Assembly: GCF_004011885.1 (NCBI RefSeq)
Contig: NZ_SBEF01000021.1
Coordinates: forward strand, 1 to 57,923
Origin: Serratia microhaemolytica
Lineage (GTDB): Bacteria > Pseudomonadota > Gammaproteobacteria > Enterobacterales > Enterobacteriaceae
DNA: 57,923 bases
Direction: 5' to 3'
In this document: positions 31,844 to 40,477 of the stretch, piece after piece
Position numbering within the stretch: the first letter of the stretch is position 1
Layout: the number at the start of each line of letters is the position of its first letter
Program-made: the position numbers and the translations under genes
The notes under the pieces: model-generated
What the model saw: only the letters and a program-made list of their open reading frames with translations
Told to the model about the DNA's origin: nothing
Databases searched by the model: none

Positions 31844-31917
31844 ACCTCGTCACAAACTGCGCGCTGCTCGGCGCGCAAGTTCGCCTCATCACACGCAATA
31901 CCAAACATCCCATCAAC

Positions 31918-34113
31918 TTAACGCACTCGACGTGTCGATCGCGACTGGCGCTTTGGCTGTTTCTCTGCCGCCTTCGCGGCAGACTTTAACGCCGCCAAAT
32001 GGGCTTTATCTGCCGCAGGCACCGCGCGCTGCTCAATCGGAAATACCGGCAACGCTGCCAACAACCGGGCACCGTAGCTCTTGGTCAAGAGCCGCCGATC
32101 GTAAATCACAATCTCACCCACACACTGGTGGCTGCGGATCAAACGCCCGACCTGCTGGATCAGACTGAAACTGGCACTCGGCAAACTCTGCACTTCAAAT
32201 GGGTAACGGTTACGCGACTTCAGCCACTCACCTTCGGTAATGATCACCGGATTATCGACCGGCGGAAAGCTGATCTTGTGAATATGCACCTGAGTCAACA
32301 GCTCGCCCTTAAGATCCAGCCCCTCAGCAAACGACTGTAAACCGACCAACACACTGGCACTACCGCCAGCAACTCGCTTGCGGTGCTCTTCCACGAGCCG
32401 GTAACGCGGCTGATCACCCTGCACCAACAGCATTAGACGCAGATCGCTGACATAACTGAGAAACGTTTGCATCGCACGCTGACTACTAAACAAGATCAAC
32501 ATCCCTTTATGCTGACCGCTGGCCTGCTCAGCACGGAAAAAGCGCGCCATCTCTTCCAAATGCTGCGCCTCATTGGCTAATGCCGGCTCAAAACGCATCT
32601 CAGGGATGATAATTTTCCCCTGGCTAATATGATTAAATGGCGACTCCAGCACCTGAAAGCGATCACCAGCATCCTGATCCAACCCGGTCAGCTCACTCAA
32701 CCGCGCAAAGCTATTCAGTGAACGCAACGTCGCAGAAGTGATCACCACATGCGGCACTTTACGCCACAGCAACTTCTCCAACTGCTCACTAACCCGAATA
32801 CCGACACAGTGCAGATAAAGATGGTGATTATCATCATGGCGCTCACGCGTGATCCATTTTGAGATCGGCGCACCAGAACACTGCTCCATCGCAGCTAGAC
32901 GAAACAGTTTGCACATCGCCTGCAGATAGCCCTGTGCACGGCTCATCTGCAAAATAGCACGCTGCAAACGCAACATATCGTGCTTACCGGTCAGTTCACT
33001 CAGCGTATCAAGCAGAAACTCAACCAACCCCAACAAGCCATCACTCAGCTTATACAACCGGGCACAACTCTCCAGCAGCGCTGGTGGTAGCTCCCCCAGC
33101 GCAAAACGGTATTCCGCCTCGCTATGATCGGCCGGTAAATAACTGCTGAGCTGTTGCTCAAACTGCTGTAACAACTGCTGCAACTCTTCACAATGATTTT
33201 TCAACCGTTCACTGTTCGCCAAACGCGGTGGATTTTTCGGCTGAAACTGCGTCATGCACTGCTCAATCTGGCGCACCACCAGATCGAGTTGTAACTGCAC
33301 CCAGACGGCAGTAATTTCACCGTCAATCTCCAGCGCATCACGTGCCACTTCCGGCAAATGGTGGCCCTCATCCAACACCAGCAGCAATTGCTTGGCACTC
33401 GGCAACACCGATTCACTCTCCAGCGCCGCCATCACCAACGCGTGGTTAGTCACCACCACATCAGCGCTTTCAATCTCCTTACGCGCACTATAAAACGGAC
33501 AGTCACGGAAATAATAACAGTTACGCCCCAGGCAGTTAGCCTTATCGGTACTCAACTTCAGCCACAACGTATCAGTGATCGACTGCGGGTAGTGATCGCG
33601 CAGGCCATCCCATGCCTGGCTGCTAAATGCCTGCAACAACTGTTGACACAACGCGCGCTCATCGGCGCTGGCATCGGCCTGCGGTTCATCGCTGTAGAAC
33701 ATCAACTGCCCCTGCCCGGGGAAATCGCTATCGAGTGCAGCCAAATTGCGCAGGCAGAGATAACGCCGACGCCCAAACGCACCGGTAAACTTGAGATCTG
33801 GGATAATCTTTTGCAACAGCGGCAGATCTTTACTGTAAATCTGATCTTGCAGCGCCACATTGGCCGTGCTCACCACCAATGGCTTGCCTTGATCACGGCC
33901 AACCGCAATCCCCGGCAACAGGTAAGAGAGCGTCTTACCCACCCCAGTCGGAGCCTCAATCGCCAGATGGCGCGGGTAATCACCAGCCAATGTTTTCGCC
34001 ACTTCAGCAATCATCTGCCGCTGCGGCGCTCGCGCAACGAAACCGGGTATCTGCTGCGCTAACGCCTTATACCACTGGCCAATCTGCTGTTTCACTGCAC
34101 CTGAAAGTGCCAT
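31918..34113 (-). CDS. dinG: ATP-dependent DNA helicase DinG
   Basis: 731 residues (E. coli 716). XPD-like superfamily 2 iron-sulfur helicase that resolves R-loops and structured DNA. Walker A is APTGVGKTLSYLLPG near residue 55. Four cysteines matching the 4Fe-4S cluster ligands are present: one in RRRYLCLRN, three in ANCLGRNCYYFRDCPFY. Further motifs are LVLDEGHHLPEVARDAL, VITSATLRSLNSFARL and QQVGRLIRS. The basic Lys/Arg-rich C-terminal tail is normal for DinG. No LexA box was identified upstream. Its neighbours differ from E. coli. Confidence 0.94.
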   Translation of the reverse strand: MALSGAVKQQIGQWYKALAQQIPGFVARAPQRQMIAEVAKTLAGDYPRHLAIEAPTGVGKTLSYLLPGIAVGRDQGKPLVVSTANVALQDQIYSKDLPLLQKIIPDLKFTGAFGRRRYLCLRNLAALDSDFPGQGQLMFYSDEPQADASADERALCQQLLQAFSSQAWDGLRDHYPQSITDTLWLKLSTDKANCLGRNCYYFRDCPFYSARKEIESADVVVTNHALVMAALESESVLPSAKQLLLVLDEGHHLPEVARDALEIDGEITAVWVQLQLDLVVRQIEQCMTQFQPKNPPRLANSERLKNHCEELQQLLQQFEQQLSSYLPADHSEAEYRFALGELPPALLESCARLYKLSDGLLGLVEFLLDTLSELTGKHDMLRLQRAILQMSRAQGYLQAMCKLFRLAAMEQCSGAPISKWITRERHDDNHHLYLHCVGIRVSEQLEKLLWRKVPHVVITSATLRSLNSFARLSELTGLDQDAGDRFQVLESPFNHISQGKIIIPEMRFEPALANEAQHLEEMARFFRAEQASGQHKGMLILFSSQRAMQTFLSYVSDLRLMLLVQGDQPRYRLVEEHRKRVAGGSASVLVGLQSFAEGLDLKGELLTQVHIHKISFPPVDNPVIITEGEWLKSRNRYPFEVQSLPSASFSLIQQVGRLIRSHQCVGEIVIYDRRLLTKSYGARLLAALPVFPIEQRAVPAADKAHLAALKSAAKAAEKQPKRQSRSTRRVR

Positions 34114-34152
34114 GCTACGGTTATCTCAACAAGGTCAAATGGTTATTGAGCC

Positions 34153-34947
34153 TCAAACCGCAACCGGCGCTTTGATCGCGGGATGTGGGTCGTAGCCGAC
34201 AATCTCAAAGTCGTCAAAGCAGTAATCAAATAGTGACGCAGGCCGACGTTTGATCACCAACTGTGGCAGTGGGCGCGGTTCGCGGCTGAGTTGCCGCTGA
34301 GCCTGCTCAAGATGGTTCAGGTAAAGATGGGTATCGCCGCCAGTCCAAACAAAATCACCGACTTGCAGATCACACTGCTGTGCCATCATGTGCAGCAGCA
34401 GAGCATAACTGGCGATATTGAACGGCAGGCCGAGAAAAATATCACACGAGCGCTGATAAAGCTGACAAGAGAGCTTGCCCTGAGCAACATAAAACTGGAA
34501 GAAGGCATGGCAAGGTGCCAACGCCATTTGATCCAGCTCACCGACATTCCAAGCGGAAACAATCATCCGACGCGAGTCAGGATCCTGCTTTATCTGTTGC
34601 AGTACCGTGCTGAGCTGATCAACCTGGCGACCATCAGCAGTTGCCCAGGCTCGCCACTGCTTACCATAAACCGGGCCCAAATCGCCATTTTGGTCTGCCC
34701 ACTCGTCCCAGATAGTCACTTGGTGGTCACGCAGATAAGCGATATTGGTCTCACCGCGCAAAAACCACAGCAACTCGTGAATGATCGAACGCAGATGACA
34801 CTTTTTGGTGGTCACCAGCGGAAAACCCTGCTGTAAATCGAACCGCATCTGGTGGCCAAAAATCGACAATGTTCCAGTGCCAGTGCGGTCTGCTTTAGCG
34901 GTGCCCTCATTGAGCACCTTATTCATCAGTTCTAGATACTGCTGCAT
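34153..34947 (-). CDS. thyA: Thymidylate synthase
   Basis: 264 residues from the ATG at 34947 ([20 protein letters not shown]), exactly the E. coli length. Methylates dUMP to dTMP using methylene-tetrahydrofolate. The catalytic Cys is in [14 protein letters not shown] near residue 146, and the dUMP-binding region [20 protein letters not shown] is intact. It follows lgt by 18 bp, the conserved lgt-thyA arrangement. Confidence 0.97.
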   Translation of the reverse strand: MQQYLELMNKVLNEGTAKADRTGTGTLSIFGHQMRFDLQQGFPLVTTKKCHLRSIIHELLWFLRGETNIAYLRDHQVTIWDEWADQNGDLGPVYGKQWRAWATADGRQVDQLSTVLQQIKQDPDSRRMIVSAWNVGELDQMALAPCHAFFQFYVAQGKLSCQLYQRSCDIFLGLPFNIASYALLLHMMAQQCDLQVGDFVWTGGDTHLYLNHLEQAQRQLSREPRPLPQLVIKRRPASLFDYCFDDFEIVGYDPHPAIKAPVAV

Positions 34948-34965
34948 GTTTCTCAACCATCGCGG

Positions 34966-35829
34966 TTACTGTTTACGGCCACGGTAGGCCCACACCATCA
35001 TCACAACACCGGCAATCACCATCGGCACCGACAGGATCTGCCCCATACTGATCGCTCCCTCAAACAGACCAAGCTGCGCATCTGGCTGACGGAATAGCTC
35101 AACAATGATCCGGAACAGCCCATAGCCGATCAGAAACAGTGCCGACACTGCACCCAGTGGGCGCGGCTTAGCAATAAACAGATTCAGAATGATAAACAAC
35201 ACCACTCCCTCAAGCAGCAGTTCATACAACTGTGATGGGTGGCGCGGCAGTACGCCATACTGGTTTAACAACGGCAGCCAGCGCTGCGGATCAGCCGTAG
35301 CCAGCGCAATATCGGCAGCACGCGAAGAGGGAAAGAGCATCGCCCAAGGGGTCTCTGTGGTGACACGCCCCCACAACTCACCGTTGATAAAATTGCCCAA
35401 ACGCCCAGCACCCAGACCAAACGGCACCAGTGGTGCGATAAAATCAGCAATCTGTAAAAACGTGCGTTTAGTGCGTCGTGCAAACCAAAACATCACTAAA
35501 ATCACACCCAGCAGGCCGCCGTGGAACGACATGCCACCATCCCAGACTTTGAACAGATAGAGGGGGTTTTCCAGAAACTGTGCCCAACCGTAAAACAGCA
35601 CATAGCCGACTCGTCCGCCGACAAACACCCCCAAGAAACCGAAGTAGAGCAGATTCTCCACTTCGTCTTTGCGCCAGCCACTGCCCGGCTTGTTAGCGCG
35701 ACGTACCGCTAGCCACATAGCAAACACAAAACCGACCAGATACATCAAGCCATACCAGTGCAGCGAGAGAGGGCCGAGCGAGAAAATGACCGGATCAATA
35801 TTAGGAAATGCCAAATAGTTACTGTTCAT
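34966..35829 (-). CDS. lgt: Prolipoprotein diacylglyceryl transferase
   Basis: 287 residues (E. coli 291). Inner-membrane enzyme adding diacylglycerol to the lipobox cysteine of prolipoproteins. Seven membrane segments, with [20 protein letters not shown] containing the essential His near residue 103 and the Lgt signature [18 protein letters not shown] containing the essential Arg near residue 143. First gene of the lgt-thyA pair. In E. coli ptsP lies upstream. Here the upstream neighbour is a PAAR gene. Confidence 0.96.
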   Translation of the reverse strand: MNSNYLAFPNIDPVIFSLGPLSLHWYGLMYLVGFVFAMWLAVRRANKPGSGWRKDEVENLLYFGFLGVFVGGRVGYVLFYGWAQFLENPLYLFKVWDGGMSFHGGLLGVILVMFWFARRTKRTFLQIADFIAPLVPFGLGAGRLGNFINGELWGRVTTETPWAMLFPSSRAADIALATADPQRWLPLLNQYGVLPRHPSQLYELLLEGVVLFIILNLFIAKPRPLGAVSALFLIGYGLFRIIVELFRQPDAQLGLFEGAISMGQILSVPMVIAGVVMMVWAYRGRKQ

Positions 35830-35906
35830 CGATTACCCGTACACTGAATGATTTTCCCGCAGATCGGGAGCTAACAGTAGCGCATGATAGCATATCCTCA
35901 CGCTCT

Positions 35907-35935
35907 GCAAGCTAGTTCAGCTTGCTGCTTTTTTT
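35907..35935 (+). terminator. Orphan plus-strand intrinsic terminator upstream of lgt
   Basis: GCAAGCT-AGTTC-AGCTTGC followed by TGC and seven T residues on the plus strand. Genes on its left (dinG, thyA, lgt) are all on the minus strand, so no plus-strand gene is left for it to terminate. Confidence 0.75.
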
Positions 35936-36089
35936 ACTCCGGCTGGGGTTAGCCAGCCAGTGCCACAACTTTCTCCTTTTTTATCTTGACTGATGCAAGC
36001 AAGCTCTTTATGTTTGATTTTGAATAAAAATAACTTATTAATTAAACGAATAAGCGTTACCACTAATCAGCAAAGGAGATGAATGCATT

Positions 36090-37331
36090 GTGACTCGATC
36101 AATAAATTACCAAGGGAAATCGGTTATTTGTAAAGGTGATATCACCACCACAGGAGGTTACGTATTAGAGGGTACCCCGGATGGCAGTTATATTTGCGAT
36201 GGTTTGCCGATCGCTCTGAAAGGACACAACGTTTCTTGCCCCGCCTGCGATAGCATCGGGGTGATTGCTGAAGGGGTAGCTGGGTTAGATTTTAATAATA
36301 TTCCAGTGGCATTAGAGGGACATATGGTTGCTTGTCGGTGCCCGCCAGGTAGCCACCGCCTGATAGCTAAGAGTACGCCCGGAGCCACCACCTCGGCAGC
36401 TACTGGATATCAATGCAGCCTGTCATCCACTGCTCATCCTATCCCTGTACAAACTTCAGCCACTGCGGCCTATCAACACAGTATGTCACCGGCTCAGCAC
36501 GCACCAGCAGCAGATACTGCATCACTGCAAGCGCGATTAGCCCAACAATCTACAGCCATGACCTCTGCCCCAGTACAAAAGGTCTGCCGTTATTGCCTCA
36601 GAGACATTGAGCTAGGCAACGCCTGTACTGCCAGCTTCCACTCCGTCATCAGGGAATCTATCGATGCAGGCCATAATATCAACGGCGTATTTCAGGCACT
36701 CTGTACATTCTATGTTGAGCATTTTGATATTTGGCAAAATAAACATGTCAGCAAAATGTTTTCTGACTTACATGATGTGGTGGGTAAGAATTTTGATTCA
36801 TTATCGAGCACGGATAAGAAAAGGTTTTTTATTTTAATAGACCGACAAGTAAAAACGAATTTTTATGGTTTAATGTATAACCATGATAAACGAGATCCCA
36901 GTTATGGCGAGCATGAATATAATTATGATAAAGTGCAACATCTGATTGCTGGATTGTGGTTGGGTTCTAAATACAGCTACAGTACAGGATTAATGACAGC
37001 TTGGGCGGTGGAAAAGATAGACACTTATAAAGTTGTTTGGGGTGAGTTGACTGGGACCAGAAAGCGACACCACATTGGTTTTGACTGGTACGACTATGCT
37101 TTTACTGTCGCAGGGGCTGCCTTGGGTCATTTACTTTCAAGCGTTGAAGCGCAGCGTTGTCTAAAAGATCTTACTCTGTTTGCCAGTGGTGCAGCAAAGT
37201 TTGACTCATTTTATACTCCACCAAAGTTGAATTACCTAGGCATAGGAAAAATAGATCCTGTGTTTCCTGTAACGGGTGGTAATTCAGAACAGATAGAGAG
37301 ATCACTCGATGTTATCTTCAAGACTTTCTAA
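36090..37331 (+). CDS. PAAR-domain protein with C-terminal putative effector region
   Basis: 413 residues from a GTG at 36090, preceded by AAGGAG. Residues 1-95 form a PAAR domain, with the type VI spike-tip repeats CKGDITTTGGYVLEGT and DGLPIALKGHNVSCPACD.. and VALEGHMVACRCPPGS. A Pro/Ala/Thr linker follows (about 96-165), then CRYCLRDIELGNAC near residue 168, which may bind zinc, and a distinct C-terminal region. That region contains DKVQHLIAGLWLG, EKIDTYKVVWGELTG and GFDWYDYAFTVAGAALGHLL, recalling the small YfiM/DUF2279 membrane-associated family; this is a resemblance, not an identification. It is AT-richer than the core genes. No type VI core gene is present, so it would ride on a system encoded elsewhere. 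A toxin role is inferred from architecture. Confidence 0.8.
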   Translation: MTRSINYQGKSVICKGDITTTGGYVLEGTPDGSYICDGLPIALKGHNVSCPACDSIGVIAEGVAGLDFNNIPVALEGHMVACRCPPGSHRLIAKSTPGATTSAATGYQCSLSSTAHPIPVQTSATAAYQHSMSPAQHAPAADTASLQARLAQQSTAMTSAPVQKVCRYCLRDIELGNACTASFHSVIRESIDAGHNINGVFQALCTFYVEHFDIWQNKHVSKMFSDLHDVVGKNFDSLSSTDKKRFFILIDRQVKTNFYGLMYNHDKRDPSYGEHEYNYDKVQHLIAGLWLGSKYSYSTGLMTAWAVEKIDTYKVVWGELTGTRKRHHIGFDWYDYAFTVAGAALGHLLSSVEAQRCLKDLTLFASGAAKFDSFYTPPKLNYLGIGKIDPVFPVTGGNSEQIERSLDVIFKTF

Positions 37332-37701
37332 GCTACTTATCTTTTTTGCTATTTTATTGGCGATTGTTTCTTTTCTAAGAAGTGATTTTATCGTTCATTA
37401 TTTAGAGAGATCTGCAATACATGATAAATTTTCAGTTTTAATTAAAGTTTGGAACGATAACGGCTTAACAATAGATACAGTAAAATTTGATGATAGCGAG
37501 GCAACAATAGCAGAAAGGGAAAAACAAGCGCAACTACAACGAGCTACCGGAGAACGAAAACGTTGGTATTTAAAAGGACACAGGAAACTGACAGAGACAG
37601 AGTTGGATTGTTTAAGTAACCATTTATTTTCCACTGTTATTCTAGAGGGGTATCTCGACATCATTTGCGACTATGATGGTAAGATTATCTATATTTACTA
37701 A
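37309..37701 (+). CDS. Small membrane-anchored protein, candidate immunity protein
   Basis: 130 residues starting 23 bases inside the PAAR gene. One N-terminal hydrophobic segment (LSKLLIFFAILLAIVSFL, residues 6-23) is followed by a charged, probably periplasmic domain. I do not recognise the family. Position directly downstream of and overlapping a PAAR-tipped gene, small size and a membrane anchor fit an immunity protein protecting against a periplasm- or membrane-acting effector. This is inference only. AT-rich like its partner. Confidence 0.65.
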   Translation: MLSSRLSKLLIFFAILLAIVSFLRSDFIVHYLERSAIHDKFSVLIKVWNDNGLTIDTVKFDDSEATIAEREKQAQLQRATGERKRWYLKGHRKLTETELDCLSNHLFSTVILEGYLDIICDYDGKIIYIY

Positions 37702-37805
37702 ACCTTACTTTGCCCTACCAAGAGGCAACATCACGACCATTTTTTAACCAAAAACAGCATTTGACCTGATCGCGTGGTTATGTTCTTCCCGTTATCAAAG
37801 CAAAA

Positions 37806-37925
37806 GAACTGTCTCGCTCCTCCCCCTGCAAAGGGGGAGGTTGGGAGGGGGTTATTGCAACATAATCAAATGCTTTAAGCCCCCCCCTACCCCTTCCCTT
37901 ATCAAGGGAAGGGAACTGTCTAGCT
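37806..37925. repeat. GC-rich palindromic intergenic repeat
   Basis: Two strong hairpins occur in 120 bp: CCTCCCCC/GGGGGAGG (37819-37840) and CCCTTCCCTT/AAGGGAAGGG (37891-37913). The segments between them (GGGAGGGGGTT and AAGCCCCCCCCTACCCC) can also pair, allowing a larger cruciform. The block is bracketed by near-identical 13-mers GAACTGTCTCGCT (37806-37818) and GAACTGTCTAGCT (37913-37925). The rest of the 334-bp gap between the candidate immunity gene and metA holds no gene. Confidence 0.85.
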
Positions 37926-38035
37926 TCACCCGTTGTAACGCAGGACAAACACACGGGTGTAAATTTTTATACTAAATTATCAATGGGTTGACTATATCCA
38001 ACCAATCATCGGCTAAAAAACGTTCGGAGATACCA

Positions 38036-38965
38036 TCAGTCCAATGTCGGGTTCATCGAGCTGAGATCAAACGGTGTGATCTGGTAGACAAAATAATTCA
38101 GCCAGTTAGAAAACAGCAGGTGCCCGTGACTGCGCCAAGAGGCGACCGGCGTCAATTCAGGGTTATCGTCCGGGAAATAGTTCACTGGCACTATTGGGTT
38201 CAGACCGGCACTTTTATCACGCTGATACTCGTTTGCCAGGGTGAACTGATCATATTCCGGGTGCCCGGTGACAAACACGAGTCGCTTGTCGTGGCTGGCA
38301 AACAGATAAGCCCCACTCACTGCTGATTCTGCCAACATATCCAGGTCAGTGTACTGGCGGATGATCTCACTGGAAAAATCAGCATAGTGTGAATGCGGTG
38401 CCAAAAACTGGTGATCAAAACCACGCGTCAGCAGCGCATGAGGTTGCAGGGTCTGATGCAGGTAAACCCCTGACAGTTTGGTTTGACGCGTTCTTTTCGC
38501 AATACCATACAGCACGTTAAGTGCTGCCTGCACCGCCCAGCAGACAAACAGTGTTGAGGTAACATGCTGTTTGGCCCATAAGATCACGCGTTCAATCTGT
38601 GCCCAGTAGCTGACATCACAAAACTCAACCAACCCGAGCGGTGCGCCTGTCACAATCAGGCCATCAAAATTGTCATGCTGGATATCGTCAAAATCGCAAT
38701 AAAAGGTATTGAGGTGCTCGGCCGGTGTGTTTTTCGATTCATGCTTATCGATGCGCAGCAGTTGAATGTCAATCTGCAACGGTGAGTTGGAGAGCAGGCG
38801 CAAAAACTGGTTTTCGGTCTCGATCTTTTTCGGCATCAAATTAAGAAGTAATACTTTCAATGGCCTGATACCCTGGGTGTTGGCACGTGAGGAGGTCATC
38901 ACAAACACATTCTCATTGCGCAAAAAATTGACCGCAGGTAGTTCATCAGGGACACGAATTGGCAT
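38036..38965 (-). CDS. metA: Homoserine O-succinyltransferase
   Basis: 309 residues from the ATG at 38965 ([20 protein letters not shown]), the E. coli length. First committed step of methionine synthesis: homoserine plus succinyl-CoA. The catalytic Cys is in [16 protein letters not shown] near residue 142, with the His in [16 protein letters not shown] near residue 235. Tandem MetJ boxes lie 25-48 bases upstream. It is isolated from other met genes and follows the polyamine operon on the same strand, behind a terminator. Confidence 0.96.
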   Translation of the reverse strand: MPIRVPDELPAVNFLRNENVFVMTSSRANTQGIRPLKVLLLNLMPKKIETENQFLRLLSNSPLQIDIQLLRIDKHESKNTPAEHLNTFYCDFDDIQHDNFDGLIVTGAPLGLVEFCDVSYWAQIERVILWAKQHVTSTLFVCWAVQAALNVLYGIAKRTRQTKLSGVYLHQTLQPHALLTRGFDHQFLAPHSHYADFSSEIIRQYTDLDMLAESAVSGAYLFASHDKRLVFVTGHPEYDQFTLANEYQRDKSAGLNPIVPVNYFPDDNPELTPVASWRSHGHLLFSNWLNYFVYQITPFDLSSMNPTLD

Positions 38966-38989
38966 AACCGACTCCTTGCACATCCATTT

Positions 38990-39013
38990 AAACGTTTAGA
39001 CATCTAGATGCCC
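38990..39013 (-). promoter_or_regulatory. Tandem MetJ operator boxes upstream of metA
   Basis: Three contiguous 8-mers fit the met box AGACGTCT with decreasing quality: AAACGTTT (38990-38997, 6 of 8), AGACATCT (38998-39005, 7 of 8) and AGATGCCC (39006-39013, weak). They lie just upstream of the metA start, where MetJ with S-adenosylmethionine represses. Confidence 0.75.
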
Positions 39014-39177
39014 GAAGATAGCTTGTTTTTCTCCGCTTGTCGAGTGTTACGCCGAATCGATTTAGATGCGATTTCAATCGGTGTGATTGCCGCTGGCCTT
39101 GGTCAATGACCGTACACAGAAACCACAGTTTGACTGCAATCACCGGGAGTCTGTGCACGGTCCAGCGGCAAGGAGAC

Positions 39178-39209
39178 AACGAAAACAGCAGCCGTCGCAT
39201 CGGCTGCTG
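39178..39209 (-). terminator. Intrinsic terminator of the polyamine operon
   Basis: On the minus strand CAGCAGCCG-ATGCGA-CGGCTGCTG is followed by TTTTCGTTGT. It lies about 50 bases after the thioester reductase stop and separates the biosynthetic operon from metA. Confidence 0.8.
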
Positions 39210-39260
39210 CTCAGTTGCACGGTAGCATAATAGCAAGATGGGTTTTCACCGCCTGGCAAG

Positions 39261-40457
39261 TTAACGGCTTGTCGTCAGCGTGACCACCTCCGCCATCGCA
39301 CCCTGTTGATCCGGTGGCGGCAAGAAGCCGCGCTGCACCAGGTAATCGAAGTAACAGAACATCAATCTGCAATCACTGGGCGCACAGGCGATCCCCGCAG
39401 GCAGCAGGCTCTGTTCGGTAAACTCGGTATCCAACAGAAGGCTGCCACCCTGTTCAATATTGGCATAGAACAGGTTTAGCATACCGGTGAACTGGGAGTG
39501 GTACGGCTTGCCCTGAAACCACAACCGATTTTCTGCCAACGCGGCTAGGTAATCATCGTTATTCATCCGTTTAATGCGATAACCGTACTGCTGCAAAAAG
39601 TCGACGATACCGTCATAGCTGAGCGGAGTTGGGTTGGTCAGATGGAATGTTTGCGATGCAAAACGGTCAATTTCCAAAATGATATGCAGTGAGGCACGCG
39701 CAACGTAATCCACTGGGCTAACATCGAAATTTTGCGGTGCGCTGAAAGTGATACCGGTTTCGACCAGCGCCCGGATCACCTCATAGTACAGCCCCTTCAG
39801 CCGTGTTTCTGTCAGTGGGTAACAGCCCGTGACGCTATCACCCCAGATATTGCCTGGGCGGGTGATCGCCCAACGCAGGCCACGTTTGCCCGCTTCATGC
39901 ACCGCTAATTCAGACTCAAATTTGGTACGTGCATAGCTCATATGTTTAAAAGATTGCCCCAGATCCAGGTCGCTCTCTTTCAGTCGATAATCATCGTTAA
40001 ACAACTGTCGCCCTGCAACGGTAAAGCTGGAGATGTAGAGCAGTGGCACTTTTCCCAATAGACATAACTCAATGATATTGTGCGTACCGCCAACATTGGT
40101 ATCGAACAGTGCTGGGTAAGAGGCTAACAGGTTAACCCCGGCGGCACTGTGGATCACCCGGTCAACCCCTTGTGCCAGCTCGTAATAATCACTCTCGCTC
40201 AACCCCAGTAACGGTGCACTGACATCACCAACCATCGGGATCACTCGCCATAACTGCGACTGACAACGCCGCTGCGGATCATAGACATAAAGCAATTCAA
40301 TCAGCCTGTTGCGTGCTTCCTGCTGATCATTAGCACGTACCAGGCAGTACACACATGCTTCCGTGGTGAGCAGGATCTCAAGCAGTAGCCTCGCCCCGAG
40401 CACCCCCGTTGCCCCGGTCAAAAAGATGTTCTCTACCCGTTGTTCTGTATTAAACAT
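39261..40457 (-). CDS. fclG: Thioester reductase, FclG/Zmn14-like chain-release enzyme
   Basis: 398 residues, single thioester-reductase (NAD_binding_4-type extended SDR) protein. The nucleotide-binding motif is TGATGVLGARLLLE near residue 15, and the catalytic YxxxK is YARTKFESEL near residue 175, with the Ser/Thr in LYISSFTVAGR. Such enzymes reduce an ACP- or PCP-bound acyl thioester to an aldehyde. In fabclavine and zeamine assembly the equivalent enzyme releases the amino-acyl chain reductively. Here it closes the operon, and no NRPS carrier domain is present, so its substrate should be the chain on the ACP of the first gene's product. Cofactor and final oxidation state cannot be read from sequence. 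The symbol is by analogy. Confidence 0.85.
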   Translation of the reverse strand: MFNTEQRVENIFLTGATGVLGARLLLEILLTTEACVYCLVRANDQQEARNRLIELLYVYDPQRRCQSQLWRVIPMVGDVSAPLLGLSESDYYELAQGVDRVIHSAAGVNLLASYPALFDTNVGGTHNIIELCLLGKVPLLYISSFTVAGRQLFNDDYRLKESDLDLGQSFKHMSYARTKFESELAVHEAGKRGLRWAITRPGNIWGDSVTGCYPLTETRLKGLYYEVIRALVETGITFSAPQNFDVSPVDYVARASLHIILEIDRFASQTFHLTNPTPLSYDGIVDFLQQYGYRIKRMNNDDYLAALAENRLWFQGKPYHSQFTGMLNLFYANIEQGGSLLLDTEFTEQSLLPAGIACAPSDCRLMFCYFDYLVQRGFLPPPDQQGAMAEVVTLTTSR

Positions 40458-40477
40458 ATCTATTCCTTGTCAAACAG

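Noticed and set aside
33358-34062. 234-residue plus-strand ORF
   Set aside because: Entirely antisense to dinG, whose helicase and Fe-S motifs are intact. No domain or ribosome-binding site; a shadow frame.
37988-38326. 112-residue plus-strand ORF after the palindromic repeat
   Set aside because: Mostly antisense to metA, which is full length with intact catalytic motifs.
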